DNA of 64,000 nucleotides, from positions 1-64,000 of the forward strand of contig CABXZD010000002.1 in assembly GCA_902516465.1 (NCBI GenBank). The letters run 5' to 3'. This document shows positions 1 to 9,640 of the stretch, in pieces. Positions within the stretch are counted from its first letter, which is position 1. Each line of letters starts with the position of its first letter. Below the pieces are notes generated by a model. It saw nothing but the letters and a program-made list of their open reading frames with translations, did no database searches and was not told the DNA's origin. Source of the stretch: an uncultured Pelagibacteraceae bacterium (lineage in GTDB: Bacteria; Pseudomonadota; Alphaproteobacteria; Pelagibacterales; Pelagibacteraceae). The translations under genes and the position numbers were made by a program.

Positions 1-1
1 T

Positions 2-415
2 AAAGATTGGGAGGTAATGGTAATGACTGAAGCGTCCGGCAAAGTATGTTTTGCTCAATCATCGCCTGTCTTACAGGCTCCAAAAAAAAATAAAAGAGAT
101 GCTAGGTTGTTTATAACTTTTAGACCAGATGAAAAAATTTCTAACGAAATAAGTACAACTGCGGGTTACGAATTTAATAAAAATAATACTGTTTTAGCAA
201 CCTCTGGAAATAACAAATTTAAATTTGATATCAAGCAACAAGGCTTTGCTTGGATGACTAGTGGTAAGAAAGAAAAAATAATGGTTAAAGTAATGAAAAA
301 AGGATCAAGAATTATGCTTACAGGATATAATGAAAAAGGATCTCAAACCATTGATCATTATTCATTATTAGGATTTACAAAAGCATACAATGCTGCAAAA
401 AAAGCTTGTAGTTAG
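2..415 (+). CDS. Invasion-associated locus B (IalB)-like protein, 5' truncated by window edge
   Basis: Frame is open to the window start (KDWEVMVMTEASGKVCFAQSSP...), IalB-like pattern. Confidence 0.6.
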   Translation, partial: KDWEVMVMTEASGKVCFAQSSPVLQAPKKNKRDARLFITFRPDEKISNEISTTAGYEFNKNNTVLATSGNNKFKFDIKQQGFAWMTSGKKEKIMVKVMKKGSRIMLTGYNEKGSQTIDHYSLLGFTKAYNAAKKACS

Positions 416-418
416 TTA

Positions 419-1606
419 ATGAAATCAAAAAAAAGAATTGTTTTAGCTTACTCGGGTGGATTAGATACATCGATTATTCTTAAATGGCTTAAAGAGAATT
501 ATAAAGCAGAAGTAATCTGTTATACCGCAGATATTGGTCAAGTAATAGATAAGAAAAAAATTATTTCAAATGCTAAAAGATTAGGAGTTAATAAGATAAT
601 CATAAAAGATCTTAAAAATAAATTTATAAAAGATTACGTATTCCCAATGCTTAGAGGTCACGCAGTTTATGAAGGTATTTATTTATTGGGAACTTCGATA
701 GCAAGACCACTAATTGCGAAAGATCAAATAAGAGTGGCCAAAAAATACAAGGCATATGCTGTGTCGCATGGATCAACAGGAAAAGGAAATGATCAAGTTA
801 GATTTGAGCTTGGATACCATTATTTTGGACCAAAAATAAAAATAATTGCACCATGGAGATTATGGGAATTAAAATCACGGACGGATTTAATTAATTATGC
901 AAAAAAAAATAAAATTCCTATTCCAAAAGATAAAAAAGGTGCACCACCTTTTTCTGTTGATGATAATTTATTTCATACTTCAACTGAAGGAAAGGTTTTA
1001 GAAAACCCTAAAAATTCTGCACCAGAATTAATTTTTCAAAGAACTGTTTCACCAGAGAAAGCGCCAAATAAACCAACTTTACTATCAATTAATTTTAGAA
1101 ATGGAGATCCAGTTGGTGTTAATAGTAAAAAATTATCTCCAGCAAAGTTATTAGAAAAACTTAATCAATTAGCAGGAAAAAATGGAATAGGCAGGGTTGA
1201 CCTTGTAGAAAATAGATTTTTAGGAATTAAATCAAGAGGAGTGTATGAAACTCCTGGAGGAACGTTGTTAATTCACGCTCATCGAGCAATCGAGTCTGTT
1301 ACTTTAGACAAGGAAACAATGCATAAAAAAGAAAATGTTATGTCAAAATATGCTGAACTTATTTATAATGGTTATTGGTATTCAAAAGAAAGATTTAAAC
1401 TTCAAAAAATTATCGATTTGAAGAAAAATAAAGTTAATGGAACTGTTAAACTTAAACTCTACAAAGGAAATATTACAATTTTATCTAGAAAAACTAAAAG
1501 CTCTGCATACTCATTAAAAAAAGTTTCCTTTGAAGAAAATAAAACGTTTAATAAATCTAATGTTGAAAAATTTATTAATTTTCATAAGAAAAAACTACGT
1601 TCTTAA
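419..1606 (+). CDS. argG: Argininosuccinate synthase
   Basis: AYSGGLDTSIILKWL and STGKGNDQVRFELG motifs, full length. Confidence 0.97.
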   Translation: MKSKKRIVLAYSGGLDTSIILKWLKENYKAEVICYTADIGQVIDKKKIISNAKRLGVNKIIIKDLKNKFIKDYVFPMLRGHAVYEGIYLLGTSIARPLIAKDQIRVAKKYKAYAVSHGSTGKGNDQVRFELGYHYFGPKIKIIAPWRLWELKSRTDLINYAKKNKIPIPKDKKGAPPFSVDDNLFHTSTEGKVLENPKNSAPELIFQRTVSPEKAPNKPTLLSINFRNGDPVGVNSKKLSPAKLLEKLNQLAGKNGIGRVDLVENRFLGIKSRGVYETPGGTLLIHAHRAIESVTLDKETMHKKENVMSKYAELIYNGYWYSKERFKLQKIIDLKKNKVNGTVKLKLYKGNITILSRKTKSSAYSLKKVSFEENKTFNKSNVEKFINFHKKKLRS

Positions 1607-1663
1607 TAAACTTTAGGTCAATTTATCATTTGTTTAATTTGTTAGAAACTATATCTTATATTA

Positions 1664-2122
1664 ATGGAATCATTTAAAAATTGGATGAAAGAAGCGGCAA
1701 ACATTTTGTTTGATGATAGTAAAAATGATTTGAGAGCTCTACCTAAGACAGTTAGACTACAAATTCTTTTAGTTTTAAGTTTTATTTGGACCACTGTTTT
1801 CAGTTTATATGTATTTTCGTACACTACTTTTGCATTCGGTTGGGCAGGACTTTTTATAGCCCATGTAGGATTAATATTTGCTGTCTATATGACATTCAAA
1901 CATTTTCATAGAGCTGAAGAGAGTTCTGCAAGTGTATTTAAAACAAAAAATTTTGATCCATTTAAAATAATGGTAATTGTTTTTGTAATTGTATTTATCT
2001 TTGTTTTCTCAAAAGGGATTGAAGTATTAACCAGTCCAAACCCATATTCTTATTCCATTCCCTATGATGGGTCTTCAAAATCAGTATTTGAAAAATGGTT
2101 GCCATTTAGTAAAGGTAAATAA
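1664..2122 (+). CDS. Membrane protein of unknown function
   Basis: Hydrophobic segments; abuts the next ORF. Confidence 0.6.
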   Translation: MESFKNWMKEAANILFDDSKNDLRALPKTVRLQILLVLSFIWTTVFSLYVFSYTTFAFGWAGLFIAHVGLIFAVYMTFKHFHRAEESSASVFKTKNFDPFKIMVIVFVIVFIFVFSKGIEVLTSPNPYSYSIPYDGSSKSVFEKWLPFSKGK

Positions 2123-2502
2123 TGAAAAAGATTGCTAAAAATTTACAGCTAGTGCTTATGGTAATAATTTTAATTAGTACAGTCATAGCTGTTGGAATTG
2201 AAATAAATAAAATGTTTCTAGTCCAATCAGTAACCTTAGCTGATTTACTTTTAATGTTTCTTTATCTCGAAGTACTAGCAATGGTCAGAGTTTTCTGGGA
2301 TCAACAATCAATAAGCATAACTTTACCACTATTAATAGCAATCACTGCACTTGCACGATTTATTATTCTTCAAGGAAAAGAAATGGATCCAACCGCATTA
2401 GTTTATGAAGCTGTTGCAATCCTTCTGATTGCTGGCGCGATTGTAGTTTTAAGATTAAGACATAGTGATAAATTGGGTCTTAAGAAAAAAAAATCTAAAT
2501 AA
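2122..2502 (+). CDS. PsiE-like phosphate-starvation-inducible membrane protein
   Basis: 4-TM pattern with LLLMFLYLEVLAMVRVFW typical of PsiE family. Confidence 0.7.
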   Translation: MKKIAKNLQLVLMVIILISTVIAVGIEINKMFLVQSVTLADLLLMFLYLEVLAMVRVFWDQQSISITLPLLIAITALARFIILQGKEMDPTALVYEAVAILLIAGAIVVLRLRHSDKLGLKKKKSK

Positions 2503-2508
2503 AATTCA

Positions 2509-3648
2509 ATGTATTTTGAAACGTCAAGGGCTAAGGCCTTAAAGAAATTAAATCATTTTATAGATAATAATCTTTCAGATTACTCAAAACTTAGAAACTT
2601 TGATTTTGGACCTGATAATAGGTCTAATACTTCTTGCATATCACCTTATATCACTCATGGTATTATAAATGAAAGAGAAGTAATTGAAAAATCACTAAGT
2701 AAATTTTCTTTTTCTAAAAATGAAAAATTTATTCAAGAGGTTTTATGGCGAACATATTGGAAGGGATGGTTGGAATTAAGACCTAGTGTTTGGATAGATT
2801 TTTTAAATGAGCTAAAAAAAATTCGTATAGAGTTTAGAGATAACAAAAATTATAATAATGCTTTAGAGGGTAATACAAATATCGAATGTTTTAATGAATG
2901 GGTTAATGAATTAAAAGAAACTAATTACTTACATAATCACACAAGAATGTGGTTTGCAAGTATTTGGGTTTTTACTTTGGATTTGCCTTGGCAACTAGGT
3001 GCAGAATTTTTTATGAAGCATCTATATGATGGAGATACTGCATCAAATACACTTGGATGGAGATGGGTTGCAGGAATTCAAACACAAGGAAAACACTACT
3101 TGGCAAGTGAATGGAATATCAAAAAATTCACTAACAATAGATTTACTAATTTCAAATTGAAGGAAAACGCAAATCCAAAGGTCTCTGAAAAAATATATTC
3201 AGTTATGAGCCGAGATTTTTATAATCATCAAGATATTGAAAATAAAAGTCTATTAATTTTTGAAAATAACCTTTCGTTTGAAGTAAGTGACTTTCAAAAT
3301 AATGAATTTAAAAAAGTTCTGTTGGTATCAAACAACAATCAGAATAGATTAATAAAACTTAGTGAAAAAGTATTGAATTTTAAATCTAAATTAATTGAAG
3401 ATCAAAAAAAAAGACTAGAAGAGAACTCTATTAATTGTGAGATAATAAATATAAGTGAAATTAAAAATACAAATGTTGAGCTTGTCGCATTATATCCTAC
3501 AATTGGTGAAAATCTGGATTATCTAAATTTGAATAATTTAAAAATTAATTTTTTGTATAGAAAACTTGATCAGTATTCTTGGCAATATTGTAATAAAGGT
3601 TTTTTTAATTTTAAAAAATATATTCCGAAAATAATTTCAACTTTTTAA
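2509..3648 (+). CDS. Cryptochrome/photolyase FAD-binding-domain protein lacking the N-terminal alpha/beta domain
   Basis: TSCISPYITHGIINEREV, NHTRMWFASIW and DGDTASNTLGWRWVAG correspond to photolyase FAD-domain motifs, but start near residue 40. Confidence 0.8.
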   Translation: MYFETSRAKALKKLNHFIDNNLSDYSKLRNFDFGPDNRSNTSCISPYITHGIINEREVIEKSLSKFSFSKNEKFIQEVLWRTYWKGWLELRPSVWIDFLNELKKIRIEFRDNKNYNNALEGNTNIECFNEWVNELKETNYLHNHTRMWFASIWVFTLDLPWQLGAEFFMKHLYDGDTASNTLGWRWVAGIQTQGKHYLASEWNIKKFTNNRFTNFKLKENANPKVSEKIYSVMSRDFYNHQDIENKSLLIFENNLSFEVSDFQNNEFKKVLLVSNNNQNRLIKLSEKVLNFKSKLIEDQKKRLEENSINCEIINISEIKNTNVELVALYPTIGENLDYLNLNNLKINFLYRKLDQYSWQYCNKGFFNFKKYIPKIISTF

Positions 3649-3673
3649 TAAATTCTAATTATATTTTAGTCTT

Positions 3674-4375
3674 TTATCTTGCAAGTTTTATAAAAATGTC
3701 ACCCATGCCAGCTTCTAAATTTTCTACAGGAGTATTATTTCTAAATTCACAAAACCTACCAGTTATATTATGGCTTTTTACGAAGTCTATATCATCCTTT
3801 TTACAGTTTTTACTATTGTGTAGTAAACCAATTACAATTCTACCGTTTAAATCATATACTTGTTTTTTATTAATCTTTTTTCCATCGCAAAAGTAACCCT
3901 TATTAACTCTGTCTGGAAAGTCTTTTTTACCACAAGGATTTTTAATTGTGAAAACAAAAAAATTTTTCGCGCCGTCTTTAAACTTATATTTCATTTTCTG
4001 AACCTCGGAGTACTTCATGATATCACACGAGCATGGGATACAGCATTTATAATAACTACCACAAATTTTCTTTTTAGTTTCTCTTTCATTCACAAATATA
4101 AAGTCAGGTTCACTATTAGGATCAATTAGTGAACCAGACACAGCACAATATAATTTGTTATATTCAATAAAATCTTTGTAAGTAATATCTTTATCAATTA
4201 TATATTTAAAGAATTTTGGTCCAGCTGCATTTCTATTTTTATCCGGAAATATTCTTGACCAATCAGTGATCAAATCTTTATAATAATTTTTTTCTGATGA
4301 ATATGAAATATTTGAAAAAGTCAAAACAGAAAAGAAGACAACTAATAACTTGAGTATATTTTTTATAAATCTCAT
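3674..4375 (-). CDS. Exported cysteine-rich protein of unknown function
   Basis: Signal-peptide-like N-terminus; KKICGSYYKCCIPCSCD motif; 10 Cys in 233 aa. Confidence 0.6.
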   Translation of the reverse strand: MRFIKNILKLLVVFFSVLTFSNISYSSEKNYYKDLITDWSRIFPDKNRNAAGPKFFKYIIDKDITYKDFIEYNKLYCAVSGSLIDPNSEPDFIFVNERETKKKICGSYYKCCIPCSCDIMKYSEVQKMKYKFKDGAKNFFVFTIKNPCGKKDFPDRVNKGYFCDGKKINKKQVYDLNGRIVIGLLHNSKNCKKDDIDFVKSHNITGRFCEFRNNTPVENLEAGMGDIFIKLAR

Positions 4376-4529
4376 CTATTTACAATCAGGATTTTTAATA
4401 ATTTATACAATCTAAATTAACAGATATCATTTTCTATTATTAAATAATGACAATTTATAGTTTTTTATTTTAAAATTTGTCGCACTAAATTAACCTTTAA
4501 AATTATTAATTTTTATATATTTAAGTTAA

Positions 4530-5003
4530 ATGAAAAAAATTTATTCAATAATTTGTTTATTAATAATTATTTCCGTGCCGTCGATTACATTTGCAAATGT
4601 GATTAATAAACTCAATGAGACTGGCAAGTTTACAAAACTAAATGAAACACTTACTAAGTCAGGATTAAATAAAAATTTAGAGGGTAACGGACCATTTACA
4701 ATTTTCGCACCATTAGATGATGCATTTGCTGCGATAAGTGCACAAACATACTACGGTCTGTTAAGAGAAGAAAATAAACAAAAATTAGTAAACATTTTAG
4801 GAAGACACGTTTTTTCAAAAAAAATAACCTCTTCAGAAATAAATGGTGAAATAAAACTGAAGGCAATTAATGGTGAAAAAATAACAATCAAAAAAGTTAA
4901 TGGAATAGTTTATATAAATGAGGCTGAAGTTGTAACAGCTGATATTGAAGCCCCAAATGGTGTTATCCATTTTATAAATAGAGTTCTTCAACCATTAAAT
5001 TAA
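4530..5003 (+). CDS. Fasciclin (FAS1) domain secreted protein
   Basis: GPFTIFAPLDDAFAAI and NGVIHFINRVLQP FAS1 boxes, signal peptide. Confidence 0.92.
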   Translation: MKKIYSIICLLIIISVPSITFANVINKLNETGKFTKLNETLTKSGLNKNLEGNGPFTIFAPLDDAFAAISAQTYYGLLREENKQKLVNILGRHVFSKKITSSEINGEIKLKAINGEKITIKKVNGIVYINEAEVVTADIEAPNGVIHFINRVLQPLN

Positions 5004-6446
5004 TTATTTTTGTTTTAAAGTAATTGTGTGATTTAATTCTTTAACTAGAATTGTATCAGTGTCACCATTCGTCCATTTAACCTGGATTTTTATATTTTTT
5101 TCATTTCCTCTGATTCCATAATGAGCCACTGGCTCCATTTGGCAAAGATAACCAGACCCAGAGTCAATTGTTTTAGAATGTTTTCTTAAATTTGAAATTA
5201 ATGTCACTGTCGCTCCTCTCGCGGGTGCGCCATATTTATTTAAAGGTTTTACTCTTAAATATTTTCTATCAGGCGCTTTTTTTGCCTTATAAAGAGACAA
5301 TGGTTGATCAAAACTTTCTCCATGGGAAACTAACAACTCTAATATTCCATCGTTATCTATATCAGCAACTGCTGCTCCAGTTCCATATCCATCTGGTTCT
5401 AAACCAACATCTAATGGTATTTGCTCTATAAAACCATTATCTAATATTTTAAAAAGTTTATTTGGTTCACCAATATTGTTCATAAATACTTCGTCATAAC
5501 CATCATTATCCAAATCAGCTGAAATGACAGTTCTTATTCTTGATGGCTTATCAAAAGGTGGCTTGGCTATGTCTTTAAAGACATTATCTTCCAGCACATA
5601 GGCTCTGTGAAATCCTCCCCAATTTCCATTTAAGATATCCAATCGCCCTCTATAATAAATATCAGACAAAGCAGTCCCTCTCCCATTTTGAAGAAAATCT
5701 TCAACTCTGTATTCGTTCGCAACATCTAAAAATTTACCCTCATTATTTTTATATAAAAAATTTGCTCCTCTCTCATTAGCTGCAAATACATCAATTTTAT
5801 CAGAAATAATATGTCCAGCTACAACAGCACGACCGCCAGTAACCTTTGCAAGATTTAGCTGAATAGATTTATCAACTATTGTGTCATCAGTATATTCATA
5901 AAACCTTGTTGGACCTCCATAATTAGCAACATAAACACCATAATTCCCATCACCTTTTCTATCGACACAAACAACTGACCTGCCAGCAGTTAAATTAAGG
6001 TCTCTCTGATTTTTTTCTATTTCAAATAAATCTACATACATATCTTTTTCTAAATCTATAAGTCTATCTGAGTATTTTTTTGTTCCACTATACGTGTCGG
6101 TGTTAAGAAAATATATTTCCTCATATCCGTCTTTATCTATATCGCATGCAGCAACACCAATTGTCCTTCTAAACTCATCTGTAAATTTTTTTTGATTTAC
6201 AATATTAATTAATTTTCCATTTTCATAAGATAATGCTAGATTGAGATAACCAAAACCTGTTACTACAAAGTCAAAATTTCCATCTTGGTTTACATCCGTT
6301 ACAGAAACTCCATAACTAAGTCTTTTAGGATTATCAACAATTTGGCTTGTTATATCTTCAAAAAAATCAGCATATAAACTATTTGGGGCTAATAGAAAAA
6401 ATAAAACTACTATTTTTTTTAAATATTTATTTATTTTAATTTTCAT
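5004..6446 (-). CDS. VCBS/FG-GAP repeat protein with C-terminal ASPIC/UnbV-like domain (CRTAC1-like)
   Basis: Repeated DVNQDGNFDF / DIDKDGYEEI / DLDNDGYDEV / DIDNDGILEL loops; signal peptide; ASPIC-like C-terminus. Confidence 0.85.
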   Translation of the reverse strand: MKIKINKYLKKIVVLFFLLAPNSLYADFFEDITSQIVDNPKRLSYGVSVTDVNQDGNFDFVVTGFGYLNLALSYENGKLINIVNQKKFTDEFRRTIGVAACDIDKDGYEEIYFLNTDTYSGTKKYSDRLIDLEKDMYVDLFEIEKNQRDLNLTAGRSVVCVDRKGDGNYGVYVANYGGPTRFYEYTDDTIVDKSIQLNLAKVTGGRAVVAGHIISDKIDVFAANERGANFLYKNNEGKFLDVANEYRVEDFLQNGRGTALSDIYYRGRLDILNGNWGGFHRAYVLEDNVFKDIAKPPFDKPSRIRTVISADLDNDGYDEVFMNNIGEPNKLFKILDNGFIEQIPLDVGLEPDGYGTGAAVADIDNDGILELLVSHGESFDQPLSLYKAKKAPDRKYLRVKPLNKYGAPARGATVTLISNLRKHSKTIDSGSGYLCQMEPVAHYGIRGNEKNIKIQVKWTNGDTDTILVKELNHTITLKQK

Positions 6447-6969
6447 TTTTTTTACTCTTATATTTTTTCATCCAATCACCAAATATTTTTATAGCACCCT
6501 CCATATCACTAGTTTTGTTAGGATGATTCTTTGCTCTACCCAACATGGTTGCAATGACATTCACCTGATACCTAATTGAACGATTTTTAATAGTTTTAAT
6601 TGTATGAAAAGCTTTTTCCTTGTTTTTAAATCCCAAACCTTGGGTGGTGGTTTTAGGATTATAATCTGAATAAAGCGATAAATTTATTGGTCTTGATTTT
6701 TTACTTAGTGGCATTTTATCTATGATTTTAAACACTGTTTTATAATCAAGTTTATCCATCATCTTTTTAGATTTTCCATCAAAACCAATTAGATTAATAG
6801 AAGATTTTTGCTTCTTATTAATTTTACAAATTAATTTTACATATCTTTTATGAAAATCTTTTATTTTATCTTGATATATTTTTTTTACTTCTAGATAAAT
6901 TCTATCCTTATAATTCGGTGCAGAAACAAGTAAAACTCTACTTTTCCATTTGTATTTTTCTAAGTTCAT
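6436..6969 (-). CDS. DUF4174-like protein with an additional C-terminal domain
   Basis: N-terminal [12 protein letters not shown]...[11 protein letters not shown] pattern; C-terminal [38 protein letters not shown]. Confidence 0.55.
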   Translation of the reverse strand: MNLEKYKWKSRVLLVSAPNYKDRIYLEVKKIYQDKIKDFHKRYVKLICKINKKQKSSINLIGFDGKSKKMMDKLDYKTVFKIIDKMPLSKKSRPINLSLYSDYNPKTTTQGLGFKNKEKAFHTIKTIKNRSIRYQVNVIATMLGRAKNHPNKTSDMEGAIKIFGDWMKKYKSKKNEN

Positions 6970-7097
6970 ATTTTTTTGTTAGAACACCTCTTTGAGCAAT
7001 ATCTAACTCTTTCCCAATTTAACTTCCATTTTCTTCGCCAAGTAAAAGGTCTTTTACAAACAATACAGATTTTAAAAGTAAGATTTTCTTTTTTCAC
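6966..7097 (-). CDS. DUF2256-type small zinc-ribbon protein, 43 aa (not in supplied ORF track)
   Basis: Manual translation [43 protein letters not shown]; CxxC...RPFTWRRKW...YCSxxC; start overlaps the upstream stop and stop overlaps the downstream ATG (ATGA). Confidence 0.88.
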   Translation of the reverse strand: MKKENLTFKICIVCKRPFTWRRKWKLNWERVRYCSKRCSNKKI

Positions 7098-8587
7098 TAA
7101 ATTGTGTTTTGTTTAATAAATTTTTCTGCAGCAGGAAGAATTAATTTTTTTCTATCACTTTTCATTTTATCAAAAATTCTAACCATCATAGATAGCCTAG
7201 GGTTTTTCAAAAAAAATTTTCTATTTCTATCAATAAACCTCCAATACAATCCATCCATTATGTTGCACCAATCACCTTTTTTAAAATCCATCATTTTCAT
7301 AAAATAACTTGATCCACAAATATATGGTTTCGTAGCAAATATTCCTCCATCACTAAATAATCCCATACCATAGACATTAGGTACCATTACCCAATCAGAG
7401 GAGTCTACAAACATTTCCATAAACCATTTATAAACAATAGTTGGTTTAATCTCACAAAGATTCATGATGTTAGATAAAATCATTAATCTTTCAATGTGAT
7501 GAGACCACCCATGATTAAGAGCATTTTTAATTGCATAATCTAAAGGAGGTAGTCCTGTTGTACCATCGTACCAAGATTTTTTCATTTTACGATTTTGTTT
7601 AAAAAAATTTCGAGTTTCCATTTCATTTGAATAACTTTGGTAAACTCCTCTCATAAATTCTCTCCACCCTATTAACTGACGCACATAACCCTCTAAAGAA
7701 TTTAATTTAATTTTTTTAATTTTATGAAAATCGAGAACCTTTTTGATAATTAACTCAGGTGTTATTAGTCCTAGATTAATATAAGGACTTAAAGCACTAT
7801 GAAATAAGATATTATCCTTTTGATCGACAGCATCTTCATAATCACCAAATAAATTTGATTTTTCTTTAATAAAAAAATTTAAAAGCTTAATAACATCATT
7901 ATATTCTGTTGCATGCCAAAAATTATTTGTTGTACCAGGATGATCCTTAAATATTTTTTCAATAATTGGTTTTAACTGTTTTGTATGGTTTGTTTCGTTA
8001 ATTTTTGGAAATTTTGGAATAGAAATATTTTTAGGTAATTTTTTTCTATTATCCTCATCAAAGCTCCATTTACCACCTAATGGATTTCCGTCTGAACCCA
8101 TTAATATTCCAGATTTTTTTCTTACCTCTTTGTAAAAAGTTGCCATAAAAGGTTTTTTTGATCCAGATAGATGTTTTTTAAACTCTTCTCTTGAGTTCAA
8201 AAACATGGGCGTTTGAATTACATTCCAGTCAATTTTTTCTTTTTTAAAAAATTGGGAGATTTTTTTTTCAAAAAACTTATCTTCAATTTCAAAACTAGAA
8301 ATCTCTTTTATTTTTTTTTGATTAATAATTTTTTTTAATTTTTTAAGATAATCATCTTTAAATTCCTTATCTTCAATATTTATATACTCTAATTTAAATT
8401 TTTCTTTTTTGAGTTTGTCTGCATATGACCTCATGGAGGACAGGAATAATAGTATTTTCTGCTTGTGGTGTTTTTCATAAGTGCATAAACCATTGTCTTC
8501 CGCCATAAAAAATGTATGGTCTTTTTTGAAGCGGTCGATGTATTTTGATGGAAATAATTGATTGCCAAGTATAAAAAATAACTTCAT
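7097..8587 (-). CDS. Cryptochrome/photolyase family protein (deoxyribodipyrimidine photolyase-related, PhrB/CryPro-like)
   Basis: [15 protein letters not shown]-terminus; [28 protein letters not shown] and [21 protein letters not shown] motifs. Confidence 0.9.
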   Translation of the reverse strand: MKLFFILGNQLFPSKYIDRFKKDHTFFMAEDNGLCTYEKHHKQKILLFLSSMRSYADKLKKEKFKLEYINIEDKEFKDDYLKKLKKIINQKKIKEISSFEIEDKFFEKKISQFFKKEKIDWNVIQTPMFLNSREEFKKHLSGSKKPFMATFYKEVRKKSGILMGSDGNPLGGKWSFDEDNRKKLPKNISIPKFPKINETNHTKQLKPIIEKIFKDHPGTTNNFWHATEYNDVIKLLNFFIKEKSNLFGDYEDAVDQKDNILFHSALSPYINLGLITPELIIKKVLDFHKIKKIKLNSLEGYVRQLIGWREFMRGVYQSYSNEMETRNFFKQNRKMKKSWYDGTTGLPPLDYAIKNALNHGWSHHIERLMILSNIMNLCEIKPTIVYKWFMEMFVDSSDWVMVPNVYGMGLFSDGGIFATKPYICGSSYFMKMMDFKKGDWCNIMDGLYWRFIDRNRKFFLKNPRLSMMVRIFDKMKSDRKKLILPAAEKFIKQNTI

Positions 8588-8614
8588 AACTAAATATAAC
8601 TAATAAAATTTTTT

Positions 8615-9325
8615 ATGGCAGAAAAATATATTGTTTTTGGTGCGACAGGTTCAATCGGTTCGAGTTTAGCCGAACAATTAGTAAGTTCAGGAAATAATGT
8701 TCATTTAGTTGGAAGAAATGAAGCAGAACTTAAAAATATTTCTGACAAACTAGGGTGTACCTCCACTCTTGCTGACGTTTTGGAAGAGGGATTTATTGAT
8801 AAAGTTAAAAATGATATTTCTGAAGTAAAAGGTATTGCTTATTGTGTAGGCTCTATTGATTTAAAACCTTTAAGGATGGTCACAGAACAAGATTTTAATA
8901 AGTGTATGAAGCTCAATCTTTACTCTGCAGTCGAAACTATCAAGGGTTACCAGGAAAGTTTAAAAAAAAATAAAGGTTCTGTTGTTTTATTTTCAACTGT
9001 GGCTGCACAAAGGGGTTTTACAAATCATGCAATAATTGCATCTGCTAAAGCAGCTGTGGAGGGCTTGACAGTTTCTCTAGCTGCTGAATTTGCACCAAAT
9101 ATCAGAGTAAATTGCATTGCTCCAAGTTTGACTAATTCTAAAATTGCCGAACCAATGCTTAAAAATAAAGCTTTAGCAGAGGGTATTGCAAAAGCTCACC
9201 CATTAAAAAGACTTGGCGAAGGAAAAGACTCTGCATCGCTTGCAAAGTTTCTGATAACTGAAGATAGTTCTTGGGTCACTGGACAAATAATTGCAGTAGA
9301 TGGAGGAAGATCAAAATTATCTTGA
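8615..9325 (+). CDS. SDR family oxidoreductase
   Basis: GATGSIGSSLAEQL Rossmann; catalytic-type S...AKAA; C-terminal GQIIAVDGG. Confidence 0.9.
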   Translation: MAEKYIVFGATGSIGSSLAEQLVSSGNNVHLVGRNEAELKNISDKLGCTSTLADVLEEGFIDKVKNDISEVKGIAYCVGSIDLKPLRMVTEQDFNKCMKLNLYSAVETIKGYQESLKKNKGSVVLFSTVAAQRGFTNHAIIASAKAAVEGLTVSLAAEFAPNIRVNCIAPSLTNSKIAEPMLKNKALAEGIAKAHPLKRLGEGKDSASLAKFLITEDSSWVTGQIIAVDGGRSKLS

Positions 9326-9331
9326 ATTAAT

Positions 9332-9634
9332 ATGTATATAGCAATGAATAGATTCAAAATTGTTTTAGGAAAAGAAAATGAATTCGAAAATGTTTGGAAG
9401 AGTCGAGACACACATCTTGATGGTGTTAAAGGGTTTAAAAATTTTAATCTGATAAAAGGAGAAACAAATGAAGAATATTCTCTCTACTCATCTCATAGTA
9501 CATGGGAGTCAGAGGAAGATTTTATAAACTGGACTAAATCTGAGGCATTTAGATTAGCACATAAAAATGCTGCTCAGCATAGACATTTATATTTAGGTCC
9601 TCCAAACTTTGAGGGCTTCAAAGTAGTTTTCTAA
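9332..9634 (+). CDS. Antibiotic biosynthesis monooxygenase (ABM) domain protein
   Basis: MNRFKIVLGKENEFENVWKSRD...LYSSHSTWESEEDFINW. Confidence 0.75.
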   Translation: MYIAMNRFKIVLGKENEFENVWKSRDTHLDGVKGFKNFNLIKGETNEEYSLYSSHSTWESEEDFINWTKSEAFRLAHKNAAQHRHLYLGPPNFEGFKVVF

Positions 9635-9640
9635 TTTATT

